NCBI GenBank assembly: GCA_019634675.1
Contig: JAHCAX010000007.1
Location: 35,977-99,976, forward strand
Direction: 5' to 3'
Length of the DNA stretch: 64,000 bases
From: Acherontichlamydia pituitae
Lineage (GTDB): Bacteria; Chlamydiota; Chlamydiia; Chlamydiales; Rhabdochlamydiaceae
Every line of letters begins with the position of its first letter. The first letter of the stretch is position 1. Position numbers and translations under genes: made by a program. The notes below the pieces were generated by a model. That model was not told where the DNA came from and made no database searches. It saw only the letters and a list, made by a program, of their open reading frames with translations. Shown piece by piece: positions 52,161 through 61,541 of this stretch.

Positions 52161-55010
52161 ATGACAGAACAAACCTTGAGCGACCAGCTGCCCAAAGCCT
52201 ACGATCCGAAGCTTACCGAAGAGAAATGGTACCAATTTTGGGAAGAAAAAGGCTTTTTTAAAGCCGACAGCCATTCTGCAAAGCCCGCGTACTGCATCTC
52301 GATCCCACCTCCTAATGTCACTGGTGTCCTGCATATGGGCCATGCCCTTGTCGACACATTGCAAGATATCCTGATCAGATGGAAGCGGATGTCCGGATTC
52401 GAAGCCTTATGGGTCCCCGGGACCGACCACGCCGGGATCGCAACACAGACTGTCGTTGAAAGGCAATTGATCGCTTCGCAGAACAAGCGGCGCAAAGACT
52501 TTTCCAGAGAGGAGTTCCTGCAGCATGTCTGGGACTGGAAAGAGAAGAGCGAATCGCAGATCTTGGGCCAGCTGAAGCGGCTTGGCTGCTCCTGCGATTG
52601 GTCCCGCTTGGCCTTTACGATGGATGAAAAGCGGAACCGCGCGGTCCGCACGACATTTAAAAAATTATTCGACAAGAACTTGATCTACCGGGGCGACTAC
52701 CTCGTCAACTGGGACCCTGTCACCCAGACAGCCTTAGCCGACGATGAGGTCGAATACGAAGAGAAGAACGGCTCGATCTGGTACTTCCGCTATCCCCTTG
52801 AAGACAAGACCGGCCACGTGATCATCGCGACGACGCGGCCCGAAACGATGCTCGGCGATACGGCCTTGGCCGTTTCCCCTCATGACGACCGTTACAGCGA
52901 CCTCGTGGGAAAAAATGTCATTCTGCCGATCATGAACCGCCCGATTCCGATCATTGCCGACAGGCACGTCGATCCCGACTTCGGCACGGGCGTTGTCAAA
53001 GTTACGCCTGCCCACGATCCCAACGACTATGAAATGGGACTAACCCACCAGCTTCCCCAGATCAACATCATGACTCCCGACGGCAGGATCAATGAAAACG
53101 GCGGCAAGTTTGAAGGGATGGCAATGGCGGAGGCCAGAGCTGCTGTCATCGAAGAAATGCAAACCCTTAAACTCGTCGAAAAGATCGAGCCTCACAAAAA
53201 TCGCGTCGGCGTTTCCTACCGCTCGAAAGCGGTCATTGAGCCCTACCTTTCCAAGCAATGGTTTGTGAAGATGAGCGGCTTTAAAGACCACTTGCGCAGC
53301 ATGGTCGAAGAGAAAAAAGTCCGCTTGATCCCTTCTAATTGGGAAAACACCTATTTCCATTGGATCGATAACTTGCGCGATTGGTGCATTTCCCGCCAGC
53401 TTTGGTGGGGGCACCGGATCCCGATCTGGTACAGAAAGGACAACCCTGACAAGATGGTCTGCTACGATGGCGGCGATCTACCGCCTGAAGTGCGCAGCGA
53501 TCCCGATGCGTGGGAGCAAGATGAGGATGTCCTCGACACCTGGTTCTCCTCTGCCCTTTGGCCGATGAGCATCTTAGGCTGGCCCGATGAGACTGCCGAC
53601 CTTAAGAAATTTTATCCCAACTCGACCCTCATCACCGGCCACGATATCCTATTCTTCTGGGTCGCCCGGATGATGCTGATGGGCGACTACATGATGGAAA
53701 CCCCTCCGTTCCCGGAGACTTTCTTGCATGGACTGATCTATGGCAAGTCGTATTGGCGGCAGAACAAGGATGGTTCGATCGCCTACGTCTCTGCACAGGA
53801 GCGTTTAGCATTCGATCTCGGACAGCCTCTGCCTCCCAATGTCCACTCCAAATGGGAAAAGATGTCCAAGTCGAAAGGGAACATCATCGATCCGCTCGAG
53901 ATCATCGACACCTATGGCACCGATGCGATGCGGATGGCCCTTTGCGCAAGCGCAACCCATGCGCGCCAGATCGATCTCGATCGGCGCCGCTTTGAGGAGT
54001 TTAAGAACTTTACGAATAAAGTCTGGAACGGCGCACGCTTTGTCTTCATGAACATCGAATCGCTGACTGCAGAACAATTTGCAACAGGGATCGACCTCAA
54101 TACCCTAGCTCTCGAAGACAAGTGGATCATCTCGCTGCTCAACAGGACGGTCCAAGATGTGAACAAGCATCTTGCCGACTACGCCTTCGACCGCGCTGCG
54201 ATGACTGCCTACGACTTCTTCTGGAAAGAGTTCTGCGCTTACTATGTGGAACTGGTCAAGCCGATGCTCTTTGGAAAGATCGGAACGGCGGAACAGAAGG
54301 CAACCAAGCAAAAGATCTTATGCATCGTCCTGTCGAATGCGATCCGTTTAATGCACCCGATGGCCCCTTTTATCACGGAAGAGCTTTTCCAGATCCTCAA
54401 AACAAAGCTCTCTTGTGCTAAAGAGCCTTCAGGAATCGATCCGTATACGGCAGAAACGCTGAAGTCCTTGTCTGCCTCAGCATGCATCGTTTCAGACTAT
54501 CCGAAAGTGGTCCGCCCCCAAGACATCAATCCTGAGATTGAAAAGACCTTTTCTTTCCTCGATCAGATCGTCTATGCGGTCCGCAACATCCGCGCAGAGA
54601 TGCAGCTTCCTCCCAATGTCACCACCGACCTGTTCATCCACACATCCAAAGTCGATCCAGATCGGCACATTGTGGAAAAGAACCTCACGATCATCAAAGC
54701 GCTTGTCCGCGTGAACTCGATCAATATTTCAGAAACAGAACAGGAACACCGCCTCAGCGCAAATGCGATCGTCGGAAACTTAAAGCTTGTTGTGCCTCTG
54801 CCCGATGAGCTGAAAGAAAAAGAGAAGCTTCGCCTTCACAAAGAACGGGACAAGCTGATCGGCCAGCAAAACGGGATGCGGCAGCAGCTGGCAAATGAAG
54901 ATTTCGTTGCAAAAGCTCCTGTCCAACTTGTCGAAAAACTGAAAGCAAACCTCGCCCAATCGGAAAAAGAATTGGCCGAGGTCATGAAAAAGCTTAATGA
55001 TCTAGGTTAA
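52161..55010 (+). CDS. valS: Valyl-tRNA synthetase
   Basis: 949 residues from ATG 52161 (MTEQTLSDQLPKAYDPKLTE); the frame is open 156 bp further up but that part is not ValRS-like. Class I aminoacyl-tRNA synthetase charging tRNA-Val. The HIGH-type motif PPPNVTGVLHMGHAL and the KMSKS loop EKMSKSKGNIIDP are intact. The editing domain (IATTRPETMLGDTALAV, ADRHVDPDFGTGVVKVTPAH) is complete. The C-terminal coiled-coil (KEKEKLRLHKERDKLIGQQN) of bacterial ValRS is present. Terminator at 55026. Confidence 0.97.
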   Translation: MTEQTLSDQLPKAYDPKLTEEKWYQFWEEKGFFKADSHSAKPAYCISIPPPNVTGVLHMGHALVDTLQDILIRWKRMSGFEALWVPGTDHAGIATQTVVERQLIASQNKRRKDFSREEFLQHVWDWKEKSESQILGQLKRLGCSCDWSRLAFTMDEKRNRAVRTTFKKLFDKNLIYRGDYLVNWDPVTQTALADDEVEYEEKNGSIWYFRYPLEDKTGHVIIATTRPETMLGDTALAVSPHDDRYSDLVGKNVILPIMNRPIPIIADRHVDPDFGTGVVKVTPAHDPNDYEMGLTHQLPQINIMTPDGRINENGGKFEGMAMAEARAAVIEEMQTLKLVEKIEPHKNRVGVSYRSKAVIEPYLSKQWFVKMSGFKDHLRSMVEEKKVRLIPSNWENTYFHWIDNLRDWCISRQLWWGHRIPIWYRKDNPDKMVCYDGGDLPPEVRSDPDAWEQDEDVLDTWFSSALWPMSILGWPDETADLKKFYPNSTLITGHDILFFWVARMMLMGDYMMETPPFPETFLHGLIYGKSYWRQNKDGSIAYVSAQERLAFDLGQPLPPNVHSKWEKMSKSKGNIIDPLEIIDTYGTDAMRMALCASATHARQIDLDRRRFEEFKNFTNKVWNGARFVFMNIESLTAEQFATGIDLNTLALEDKWIISLLNRTVQDVNKHLADYAFDRAAMTAYDFFWKEFCAYYVELVKPMLFGKIGTAEQKATKQKILCIVLSNAIRLMHPMAPFITEELFQILKTKLSCAKEPSGIDPYTAETLKSLSASACIVSDYPKVVRPQDINPEIEKTFSFLDQIVYAVRNIRAEMQLPPNVTTDLFIHTSKVDPDRHIVEKNLTIIKALVRVNSINISETEQEHRLSANAIVGNLKLVVPLPDELKEKEKLRLHKERDKLIGQQNGMRQQLANEDFVAKAPVQLVEKLKANLAQSEKELAEVMKKLNDLG

Positions 55011-55025
55011 TTTAAACCGTAGCAA

Positions 55026-55060
55026 GAAGCTCCCCATTTTATGAATTGGGAGCTTCCATT
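55026..55060 (+). terminator. Terminator of valS
   Basis: GAAGCTCCCCATT pairs with AATTGGGAGCTTC (12 of 13), followed by CATTTT. It also sits just beyond the end of the convergent ankyrin gene (stop at 55076). Confidence 0.7.
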
Positions 55061-55075
55061 TTCATTGGCTTTTCT

Positions 55076-56371
55076 TTAGACCAATGGGATCCGATCGTTG
55101 GGAACTTTAGAAAAAAGGTCTTCCAAATTTCCTTTTCGAGGCCATCTGACAAACTCCTCAGCTCCTTTGGAACTCAGATAAGTCTGTAGTTCTTGATTTT
55201 CCGGATGGAAATATTTAGCAATCGAAAGAGGGCTCATCTTCGGATGCGTATAGCCGCCTTCCCGTTGAACTTGAGGCTGGATTGGAGGTCCCCAGCAAGG
55301 CATCGTGAACTCGAACCAGGAATTTGGGATGGGCTTGAAAATCGTCGCTTCATACTCGGAAGGTGTGACAAAGTTAATGTCTGCGCCTCGATCAACCAGA
55401 AGCTGGACTGTTTTGAGGTCGCCGGAAAAGCAGGCGTAATGGATCAGCTTGCAGTTTCCCGACTCGGTGCGGAATAGTTCGTGAATAATCGAGTCTGGAG
55501 ACATATCTAGAAGGACTTCTAATCCTTCGCTCCACCCCTGTTTTGCTGCCAAGACTAGTTCTGATACTGGAACAAAAGAAGGGCGATGGTTCTCTAAAAG
55601 GAGTTTGACCATCTCTACGTTCTTTGATTTGACAGCAAGCGCAAGAGGAGTATCTCCCCGTTTGTTCTTCATGTCCAACTGTTCGAGATGGTAGTTGTTC
55701 TTGATCACCTCTTTCATGAGCATGATATTGCCCGAGATAACGATCCTGTGGAGCAATGTATTGCCGCTGTTATCGATATGGTCGGGATTAAGTCCTTCCG
55801 AGACCAGATAGGCATGCAAGGGATCTTCTAATTTGTAACCTTTCTGTTCGAAGAATCCGATCAAAAGGCTCTGTCCATGCTTTAATGCTTTGTGCACCGG
55901 AGCTTGGCCAAGGAGATTTTTTGCAAAGACGTCTGCACCTGCATCAATGAGCTTTTGGCAGATCTCGATATTTCCTTTTTCGGCTGCAATGTGCAGCGGT
56001 GTGTCTCCTGCCTTGTTGGCCTGGTTAGGATTAAATCCATAGCGTAATGCAAGCTCGATAGCTTCGAGGTTCTGTTTGCGGCACGCCTGGTGCAGCGCTG
56101 TGTCGCCGCTGTTGGTGATGATCAGGACATCAAATCCCAGTTCTTTCAAGCGTTCTCTAATGGTGTTTTGATCGGTCTCGAACAATCGGGTAACATCCAC
56201 TTGCAAAAGCTGTGTTTCAAAGCGGGCTTTTCTGAGCATTGAGTGGGAACTTGAAGATTTAAGTACGGTGGACGACTCGCTTGCCGCCGCAGCTTGCGGC
56301 TTTGCAGGAGGAAGGGATAGAGCTCCAATTTTGAAGGTTATTTCTTGATTTGAAACTTTTCTTGTTTCCAT
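55076..56371 (-). CDS. Ankyrin-repeat protein (candidate secreted effector)
   Basis: 431 residues from ATG 56371 (METRKVSNQEITFKIG), with GAGGTG well placed upstream; further ATGs at 56377 and 56401 are less likely. Residues ~86-260 hold at least five ankyrin repeats with the GxTxLHxAxxxG pattern (NSGDTALHQACRKQNLEAIE, AGDTPLHIAAEKGNIEICQK, NSGNTLLHRIVISGNIMLMK, RGDTPLALAVKSKNVEMVKL). Another follows near 315 (CKLIHYACFSGDLKTVQLLV). The first 55 residues are low complexity (Ala/Ser-rich), as in many type III substrates. No signal peptide. Ankyrin proteins of intracellular bacteria often act in the host cell; target unknown. Confidence 0.88.
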   Translation of the reverse strand: METRKVSNQEITFKIGALSLPPAKPQAAAASESSTVLKSSSSHSMLRKARFETQLLQVDVTRLFETDQNTIRERLKELGFDVLIITNSGDTALHQACRKQNLEAIELALRYGFNPNQANKAGDTPLHIAAEKGNIEICQKLIDAGADVFAKNLLGQAPVHKALKHGQSLLIGFFEQKGYKLEDPLHAYLVSEGLNPDHIDNSGNTLLHRIVISGNIMLMKEVIKNNYHLEQLDMKNKRGDTPLALAVKSKNVEMVKLLLENHRPSFVPVSELVLAAKQGWSEGLEVLLDMSPDSIIHELFRTESGNCKLIHYACFSGDLKTVQLLVDRGADINFVTPSEYEATIFKPIPNSWFEFTMPCWGPPIQPQVQREGGYTHPKMSPLSIAKYFHPENQELQTYLSSKGAEEFVRWPRKGNLEDLFSKVPNDRIPLV

Positions 56372-56512
56372 CTTCATCACCTCATAAAAGTTGGTTTTCA
56401 CAAGAATAATATCAGAATATCAAAATAACAAAAACATCAATAAAACATATATAAACTGATTTAATTTTAATTTTATATTAAATTAAAATAAGACATTAAA
56501 ATGACAAAGCTT

Positions 56513-57265
56513 TTATGCCCTGGCAGCATTACGCCAATATTGAAGCGTTGTTGCATCAATGGCGTTGCGGCCTTCGTTTTGAGAAAGATCATTCAAGATC
56601 TGAATGAAGGCCTGGGCATCTCGTTGAAGACCAAGAGCATTTAAGCAGAACAGGATCCGTGTGATGCGTAAATGATTATGGTTGCCAGGGGTCAACCAAA
56701 CAGCTTGGCGCGCTGCAGCGTTCGGCGCGCGCGTGATCTGCATAGTCGTTTCATCGAGCTGAAAGCCGTAAAAACGGAGCATCCGCAGGAAGGAGCCATG
56801 GAGATTGTTGCGAAGGACCGGATCGCTTGCAAACGCTTGGACCATATCGTCGTTGATCAAAGGAGCTGTCGGATTAGGCCCGCTTGGACGTGCGTTGGGA
56901 AAGAGCCATTGGATGTAGTTATGGACAGCCTCGAGCTGATTGTCATCCCAATTCCAAATCTGAGTCAAGTTCCGACCATGATTGTCCGTAGCTGTCGGAC
57001 TGCGGTAGAAATTGAGAAGATCATCTGTCGTTGCTCGTTGTGCCACAGGAGTTACTCTCGCAGGGTTCAAAGTCGGCGTTTGCTGAGCAGCAGCTGGTTT
57101 GCAGAACAGGGACTTGACCCATTCAAATGCATCTGAAAACACCTTTGCTATCTTTTCTAATAAAGAACCGAGAAAAGAGCAACAGCCAGTCTCTGCTTCT
57201 GTGGATTGCAAAGACCTTTGCTGATAGACAGATAAATCAGATTGCAAGCTGTTTACAGGATACAT
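56513..57265 (-). CDS. Protein with OGFr-like N-terminal domain (eukaryotic-type)
   Basis: 250 residues from ATG 57265 (MYPVNSLQSDLSVYQQRSLQ), with GAGGTGGGAG upstream. Residues ~82-240 match my memory of the opioid growth factor receptor conserved region: LLNFYRSP, IWNWDDNQLEAVHNYIQWLF, PNARPSGPNPTAPLI, then FLRMLRFYGFQL, and HNHLRITRILFCLNALGLQR. The domain is best known from animals and fungi, with scattered bacterial copies. The N-terminal 60 residues are distinct (Cys-containing amphipathic helix KIAKVFSDAFEWVKSLFC). No signal peptide. A type III-delivered host-mimicking protein is possible but is inference. Confidence 0.8.
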   Translation of the reverse strand: MYPVNSLQSDLSVYQQRSLQSTEAETGCCSFLGSLLEKIAKVFSDAFEWVKSLFCKPAAAQQTPTLNPARVTPVAQRATTDDLLNFYRSPTATDNHGRNLTQIWNWDDNQLEAVHNYIQWLFPNARPSGPNPTAPLINDDMVQAFASDPVLRNNLHGSFLRMLRFYGFQLDETTMQITRAPNAAARQAVWLTPGNHNHLRITRILFCLNALGLQRDAQAFIQILNDLSQNEGRNAIDATTLQYWRNAARA

Positions 57266-57409
57266 CTCCCACCTCAAAAACTAATTTTAACTGGCAAAAA
57301 GCATAACATAAAGCCCCGATCAATATCCATGAATTAATACAAACAGCTAGATCTCATAAAGCAGTTTGAATTTCCACATAACAAGCATAGTTAAAATTTT
57401 GTTTCGAGA

Positions 57410-57441
57410 TTTGGGAACGGAGGAGAAACTCCGCTCCCAAA
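57410..57441 (-). terminator. Hairpin after the alanine symporter gene
   Basis: TTTGGGAACGGAG pairs with CTCCGCTCCCAAA (12 of 13), loop 6 bases, directly after the minus-strand stop at 57448. No T run follows, so the terminator role is moderate. Confidence 0.5.
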
Positions 57442-57447
57442 TAAAGA

Positions 57448-58836
57448 TTAGACAGTTTTTGGCTTTGCGAGCTTTTCCCTTTCGAGAAGATCGAAAAAGG
57501 CCCTTGTCTCGACTGAAATAATCCCCGTCAGACCAATGATCCCGATCAGGTTAGGGATCGACATTAAGCCGTTCATGATATCGGCAATCGGCCATACCAG
57601 ATCAAAGCTCATGACTGCCCCCAAAAAGGCAAAAGCGCAAAAGACTACGCGGTAGCCGAGGAGGACTTTCTCGCCTGCCAAGAACTCCATGCAGCGCTCG
57701 CCGTAATAGGCCCATCCAATGATCGTGGTGTATCCGAAAAGGATCAGACAGATAGTAACAAGAAGGTCGCCGCCTGGGATGACAGTACGGAAGGCTTCCA
57801 TGACAAGCAAAGCTCCATTGAGAACCTTGCCATCTGCGCCGACTTTGCCGAGAACTCCTGTAACGGAGATGACAAGCGCTGTGATCGAGCAGACGACCAA
57901 GCTGGACAAAAAGACGCCGCTCATTGAAATCAATGCTTGTCTTCCTGGCACATCTGTTTTTGCAGCAGCTGCTGCAATAGGCGCGCTGCCAAGGCCAGCC
58001 TCATTCGATGAGACGCCGCGGGCAACTCCCATTTGGACAGCTGCCATGACAGAAGCTCCTAGGAATCCTCCGAAAGCAGCCTGCCCGGTAAAGGCAGTTT
58101 TGACAATGGCCATTAGTCCGGCAGGAACTTGGTCGATCCTCAGAATGATGATCATCAGGCCTCCGACGACGTAGGTCAATGCCATGATCGGCACGAGATA
58201 GCTGCTGATCTTGCCGATGCTTTTGATGCCGCCAAGCAGCACAACGCCCGTCACGACGCTAAGCGTCAAGCCAATCCATACGGGAGAAAAAGGGGTGACT
58301 GCAGAAACGGCAGCAGTGATCGAATTTGCCTGGATGAGGTTTCCCCCTGCAAAAGCAGAAAGGGAGCAAAAAACGGCAAAGAGGGCGCCGAGCCATTTCC
58401 ATCCCAGCCCGTTTGCGATGTAGTACATCGGTCCGCCGCTCATCTGCCCTTTTTCATCGACGACGCGGTATTTGACGGCAAGGATCGCTTCGATGAACTT
58501 GGTCACCATCCCGATCAGGGCAATGATCCACATCCAGAATACAGCGCCAAAGCCTCCGGCAACAATCGCCGTTGCGACGCCGGCAATGCTCCCGATCCCT
58601 ATCGTTGCAGCAAGGGCTGTCATCAATGCCTGGAACTGACTAATATCTCCCTGCGCTCCCTCGTCTTGTCTTGTGAATGCCAACTTCAAAGAATATCCCA
58701 AATAGCGAAACTGCATTCCACGAAAACGGATCGTAAAAAACAGCCCGATGCCAACGAGCAATATCACAAGAAAATGCCCCCACATCCATTCATCGATGAG
58801 GTTCAACCAATCTACTAAAGAGCGTGCCGTATCCAT
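57448..58836 (-). CDS. Sodium/alanine symporter, AGCS family
   Basis: 462 residues from ATG 58836 (MDTARSLVDWLNLIDEWMWG), AGGTTG upstream. A GTG at 58881 with GGGAGAAC upstream is an alternative start. About ten to eleven membrane helices. AGCS signature regions: FQALMTALAATIGIGSIAGV, FWMWIIALIGMVTKFIEAIL, GGPMYYIANGLGWKWLGALF and ARGVSSNEAGLGSAPIAAAA. Takes up alanine or glycine with Na+, consistent with a parasite importing amino acids and with a possible Na+ economy in this genome. Confidence 0.93.
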   Translation of the reverse strand: MDTARSLVDWLNLIDEWMWGHFLVILLVGIGLFFTIRFRGMQFRYLGYSLKLAFTRQDEGAQGDISQFQALMTALAATIGIGSIAGVATAIVAGGFGAVFWMWIIALIGMVTKFIEAILAVKYRVVDEKGQMSGGPMYYIANGLGWKWLGALFAVFCSLSAFAGGNLIQANSITAAVSAVTPFSPVWIGLTLSVVTGVVLLGGIKSIGKISSYLVPIMALTYVVGGLMIIILRIDQVPAGLMAIVKTAFTGQAAFGGFLGASVMAAVQMGVARGVSSNEAGLGSAPIAAAAAKTDVPGRQALISMSGVFLSSLVVCSITALVISVTGVLGKVGADGKVLNGALLVMEAFRTVIPGGDLLVTICLILFGYTTIIGWAYYGERCMEFLAGEKVLLGYRVVFCAFAFLGAVMSFDLVWPIADIMNGLMSIPNLIGIIGLTGIISVETRAFFDLLEREKLAKPKTV

Positions 58837-59074
58837 ATTCAACCTAGTTTCAAAATTATTCCATGTACAAGCATTCTCCACGTTCTCCCTCTTTCTTGCC
58901 AGAGAGATTTCTAAATGATTGAAAATCTAGTACGCAAACACCTCAAAACAATAAATTATTTTAACAATTAAATAAATGATTTTTTAATTTTAATTAAACA
59001 AAACATTTTTATTCAAATTAACACAATCTTAACGTAAAATTAATAAATAAAAAGTAAACAATCGAATCGATATT

Positions 59075-61468
59075 ATGAGCATTAATACAGAAAGCTCAAT
59101 TATTTCTTATTCATCATTGAGCAATGACAAGCTCCATAGACCGCTATGCTGGCAAGCATCTGAAATGCTACCTTCAAGCAGGAAAGGACTTAATTTGTCT
59201 TACTACATGCCGGCATCCCAAACGCTTGCTTCCCATGCAAAAAAATTCGACGCCTCCCATTATTTCCCTGCCAGGTGCGAATGTTCTTATAAGACATCGT
59301 CTCTCGCTTCAAAAAAAACAACGATTATAGGCGATGTGTTTAATGCTGCGCTTTGGACAGGATTGTTGATCCTATCTACCTTTGTCAGCTTACGCAATGC
59401 TTTTGGACTATTCTTAGCCGCGAGCATTTCATTTTCCTGGGTCTGGAAATTTTCAAACTTGAACTCCGACGTTGAAAAGAATATACAGCCCCCCCCTCAT
59501 CGCAGCTTGAATCGCATAACAGATGAAAGAGCTCTTCCTGATGCGACTGCTCCGATAGTCGGGCCGAGCAAACAGAATCTGAAAAAACCGACCCGCTTTG
59601 GTATTGCCAGCTACTTCCCCGGTTATACGAACTTAAATTCTCTGGTTTCCTACAGCAAAATCCCAGAACTTTATACCTCTGAGCCAATTGCATACGCTCT
59701 AATCGACGAAAGCTCTGCCCATATGGAAAAATGGAGATCGATCACAGAGTCTAATCATATTAAAATGCGGCCTACAGCCCACTCTGCGGAAACCCATGAC
59801 TGGAGAAAAGCGTTAATTCAGGCTGCGGAACATAATATTGTGATCTCTGGAAATTATTGCGGCCAGAAGGCATTTGATGAAATCCTTGTGCTTATTAGAG
59901 AAAAACTGGAACGGAATGAAAATTTAAAGGTCGTCATTATTTCTTCTCCTAATTTTGTGAAAGACGTGCCGGGAGAAAACATAGAAAACCAAACCTTGAT
60001 CGCTGAATTAAAACAAAGGTTTCCCGCTCAATTTTCTGTAGTGTATTCCCCTGATGTATGGATGATGGAAGTTGGAACTGGGTGCAAGAAAAGCACGAAC
60101 CACACAAAATACTTCGGCATCGATTGGGGGCGTTATTACATCATGGGTGGAAGCGCGATTAAGGATAATTTCAACATGAGCGGAACAGATAGCATCACAA
60201 AGGTCTTGACCGATGAAGAAAATATTCAATTAGCACGTTTTGAAGAAATGTTGTCCAACCTCAAGGAAGAATGGGAAAGGCCCAACGCAAACCTAGACCT
60301 GATTAGAGAAAAAATCCAGGAGTGTATAGATGTTGGCAAATCGGTTAGGCATGTTTTAAGTCAATCGCATGACGTATCCAGAGAGTACGCCCCAGTTCTT
60401 GAAAAACTTTTTTCTATTCCTCACTTAATCAGCGAAGAATTTGAGCGGGAAACTCCCTTAGCCATTGATCCCGACAATCCTGTTCAGTTAAAGTTTAATC
60501 CGCAGATCGGTCTATTGATTGATTCTTATGATCAAGGCTTAGCAGGAATGTTTGTTCCCGGTAATTTTAGAGACATGGACTTTGTCTTTAGCGATCCTAA
60601 TGACGGATATTCGAGCGGTAGACAGCTATTTTTAGAAATGGTGCGCATGGCCTATTATTGGGATGCTCTCAACGCTTCCCGTGAGAACAACCATGAGCTC
60701 TCCTCTTTTACGCCAACTGAAGTTGCCCACCTTCCCATTTTTACTCAAAAAGAAGCACAAGATCCGAAGTCCTCTGATTCGGTCACTCATCGAATCATGA
60801 GAGATCCGATGCCGGAACGTTCCAAAGTCCATACTCGATACGTCGGAGGTTTTGAAAAACCTCAAACTGGAAGTCTTCAAATGCTCTATCAAGGTCCAGA
60901 ACAGTTGACAGGAACAAGCGAGTTCTCTTTGAAAGTTTTAGAGCTTATTAAGAATGCAAAAAAGAAGATCGTTATTGATCATATGTATTTTTGTCCAACC
61001 GATGCCATCATGGAAGCGCTTAAAGAAGCCATCGAACAGCGAGGCGTTCAGGTTGAAATCATCACCTGCGCAATGACAAAAAACTGCCCGAATAGTCATA
61101 TGGTTTTTGGACCATACAACAAATTGAATTGGGTCAAACTAGCTAACCAGCTATTTCCTGAACATCGTCGAAATCTTAAAGTTTTTCTATTCAACCAAAA
61201 GCAAAAGGGTTTCCATAAAAAGGTGATGGTGTTCGACGAAGAGACCGTTCTAGCCGGAAGCAGCAATTTTGGATATAAAAGTCTTGTAACAGCATCAGAC
61301 CATGAGATCAATTTTGTTGCTAAATCGAAAGGCTTTGCCCTCGAAACGCTACAGATATGCGAAAAAGATAAAAAACTATCGCAGGAAATCACCGATACCA
61401 CGGAAATTTCCATAATAGAACATCTGCAAGCAGTCGTCTATTCTGGAGTGACTCCCATTTTGAACTAG
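59075..61468 (+). CDS. Phospholipase D-like protein with Inc-like N-terminus
   Basis: 797 residues. The N-terminal ~190 residues contain the repeated motif LNLSYYMP (39-46), FDASHYFP (58-65) and FGIASYFP (175-182), and two hydrophobic segments at ~88-104 and ~109-125. The rest has two HKD motifs of the PLD superfamily: HTKYFGID (343-350) with GGSAIKDNFN after it, and HKKVMVFD (714-721) with AGSSNFGYKS after it. Both His/Lys/Asp sets are intact, so phosphodiesterase or phospholipase activity is plausible. The membrane segments would tether it, perhaps to the inclusion. ATG at 59075 has a weak ribosome site; upstream 150 bp are AT-rich. Confidence 0.85.
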   Translation: MSINTESSIISYSSLSNDKLHRPLCWQASEMLPSSRKGLNLSYYMPASQTLASHAKKFDASHYFPARCECSYKTSSLASKKTTIIGDVFNAALWTGLLILSTFVSLRNAFGLFLAASISFSWVWKFSNLNSDVEKNIQPPPHRSLNRITDERALPDATAPIVGPSKQNLKKPTRFGIASYFPGYTNLNSLVSYSKIPELYTSEPIAYALIDESSAHMEKWRSITESNHIKMRPTAHSAETHDWRKALIQAAEHNIVISGNYCGQKAFDEILVLIREKLERNENLKVVIISSPNFVKDVPGENIENQTLIAELKQRFPAQFSVVYSPDVWMMEVGTGCKKSTNHTKYFGIDWGRYYIMGGSAIKDNFNMSGTDSITKVLTDEENIQLARFEEMLSNLKEEWERPNANLDLIREKIQECIDVGKSVRHVLSQSHDVSREYAPVLEKLFSIPHLISEEFERETPLAIDPDNPVQLKFNPQIGLLIDSYDQGLAGMFVPGNFRDMDFVFSDPNDGYSSGRQLFLEMVRMAYYWDALNASRENNHELSSFTPTEVAHLPIFTQKEAQDPKSSDSVTHRIMRDPMPERSKVHTRYVGGFEKPQTGSLQMLYQGPEQLTGTSEFSLKVLELIKNAKKKIVIDHMYFCPTDAIMEALKEAIEQRGVQVEIITCAMTKNCPNSHMVFGPYNKLNWVKLANQLFPEHRRNLKVFLFNQKQKGFHKKVMVFDEETVLAGSSNFGYKSLVTASDHEINFVAKSKGFALETLQICEKDKKLSQEITDTTEISIIEHLQAVVYSGVTPILN

Positions 61469-61541
61469 CCTGTTAAGAGCCTTGTTTATTTCAATGCCAT
61501 GTGCTAGCGTACAGGTTTCGAAACTTTAATTGATAAGCGCA

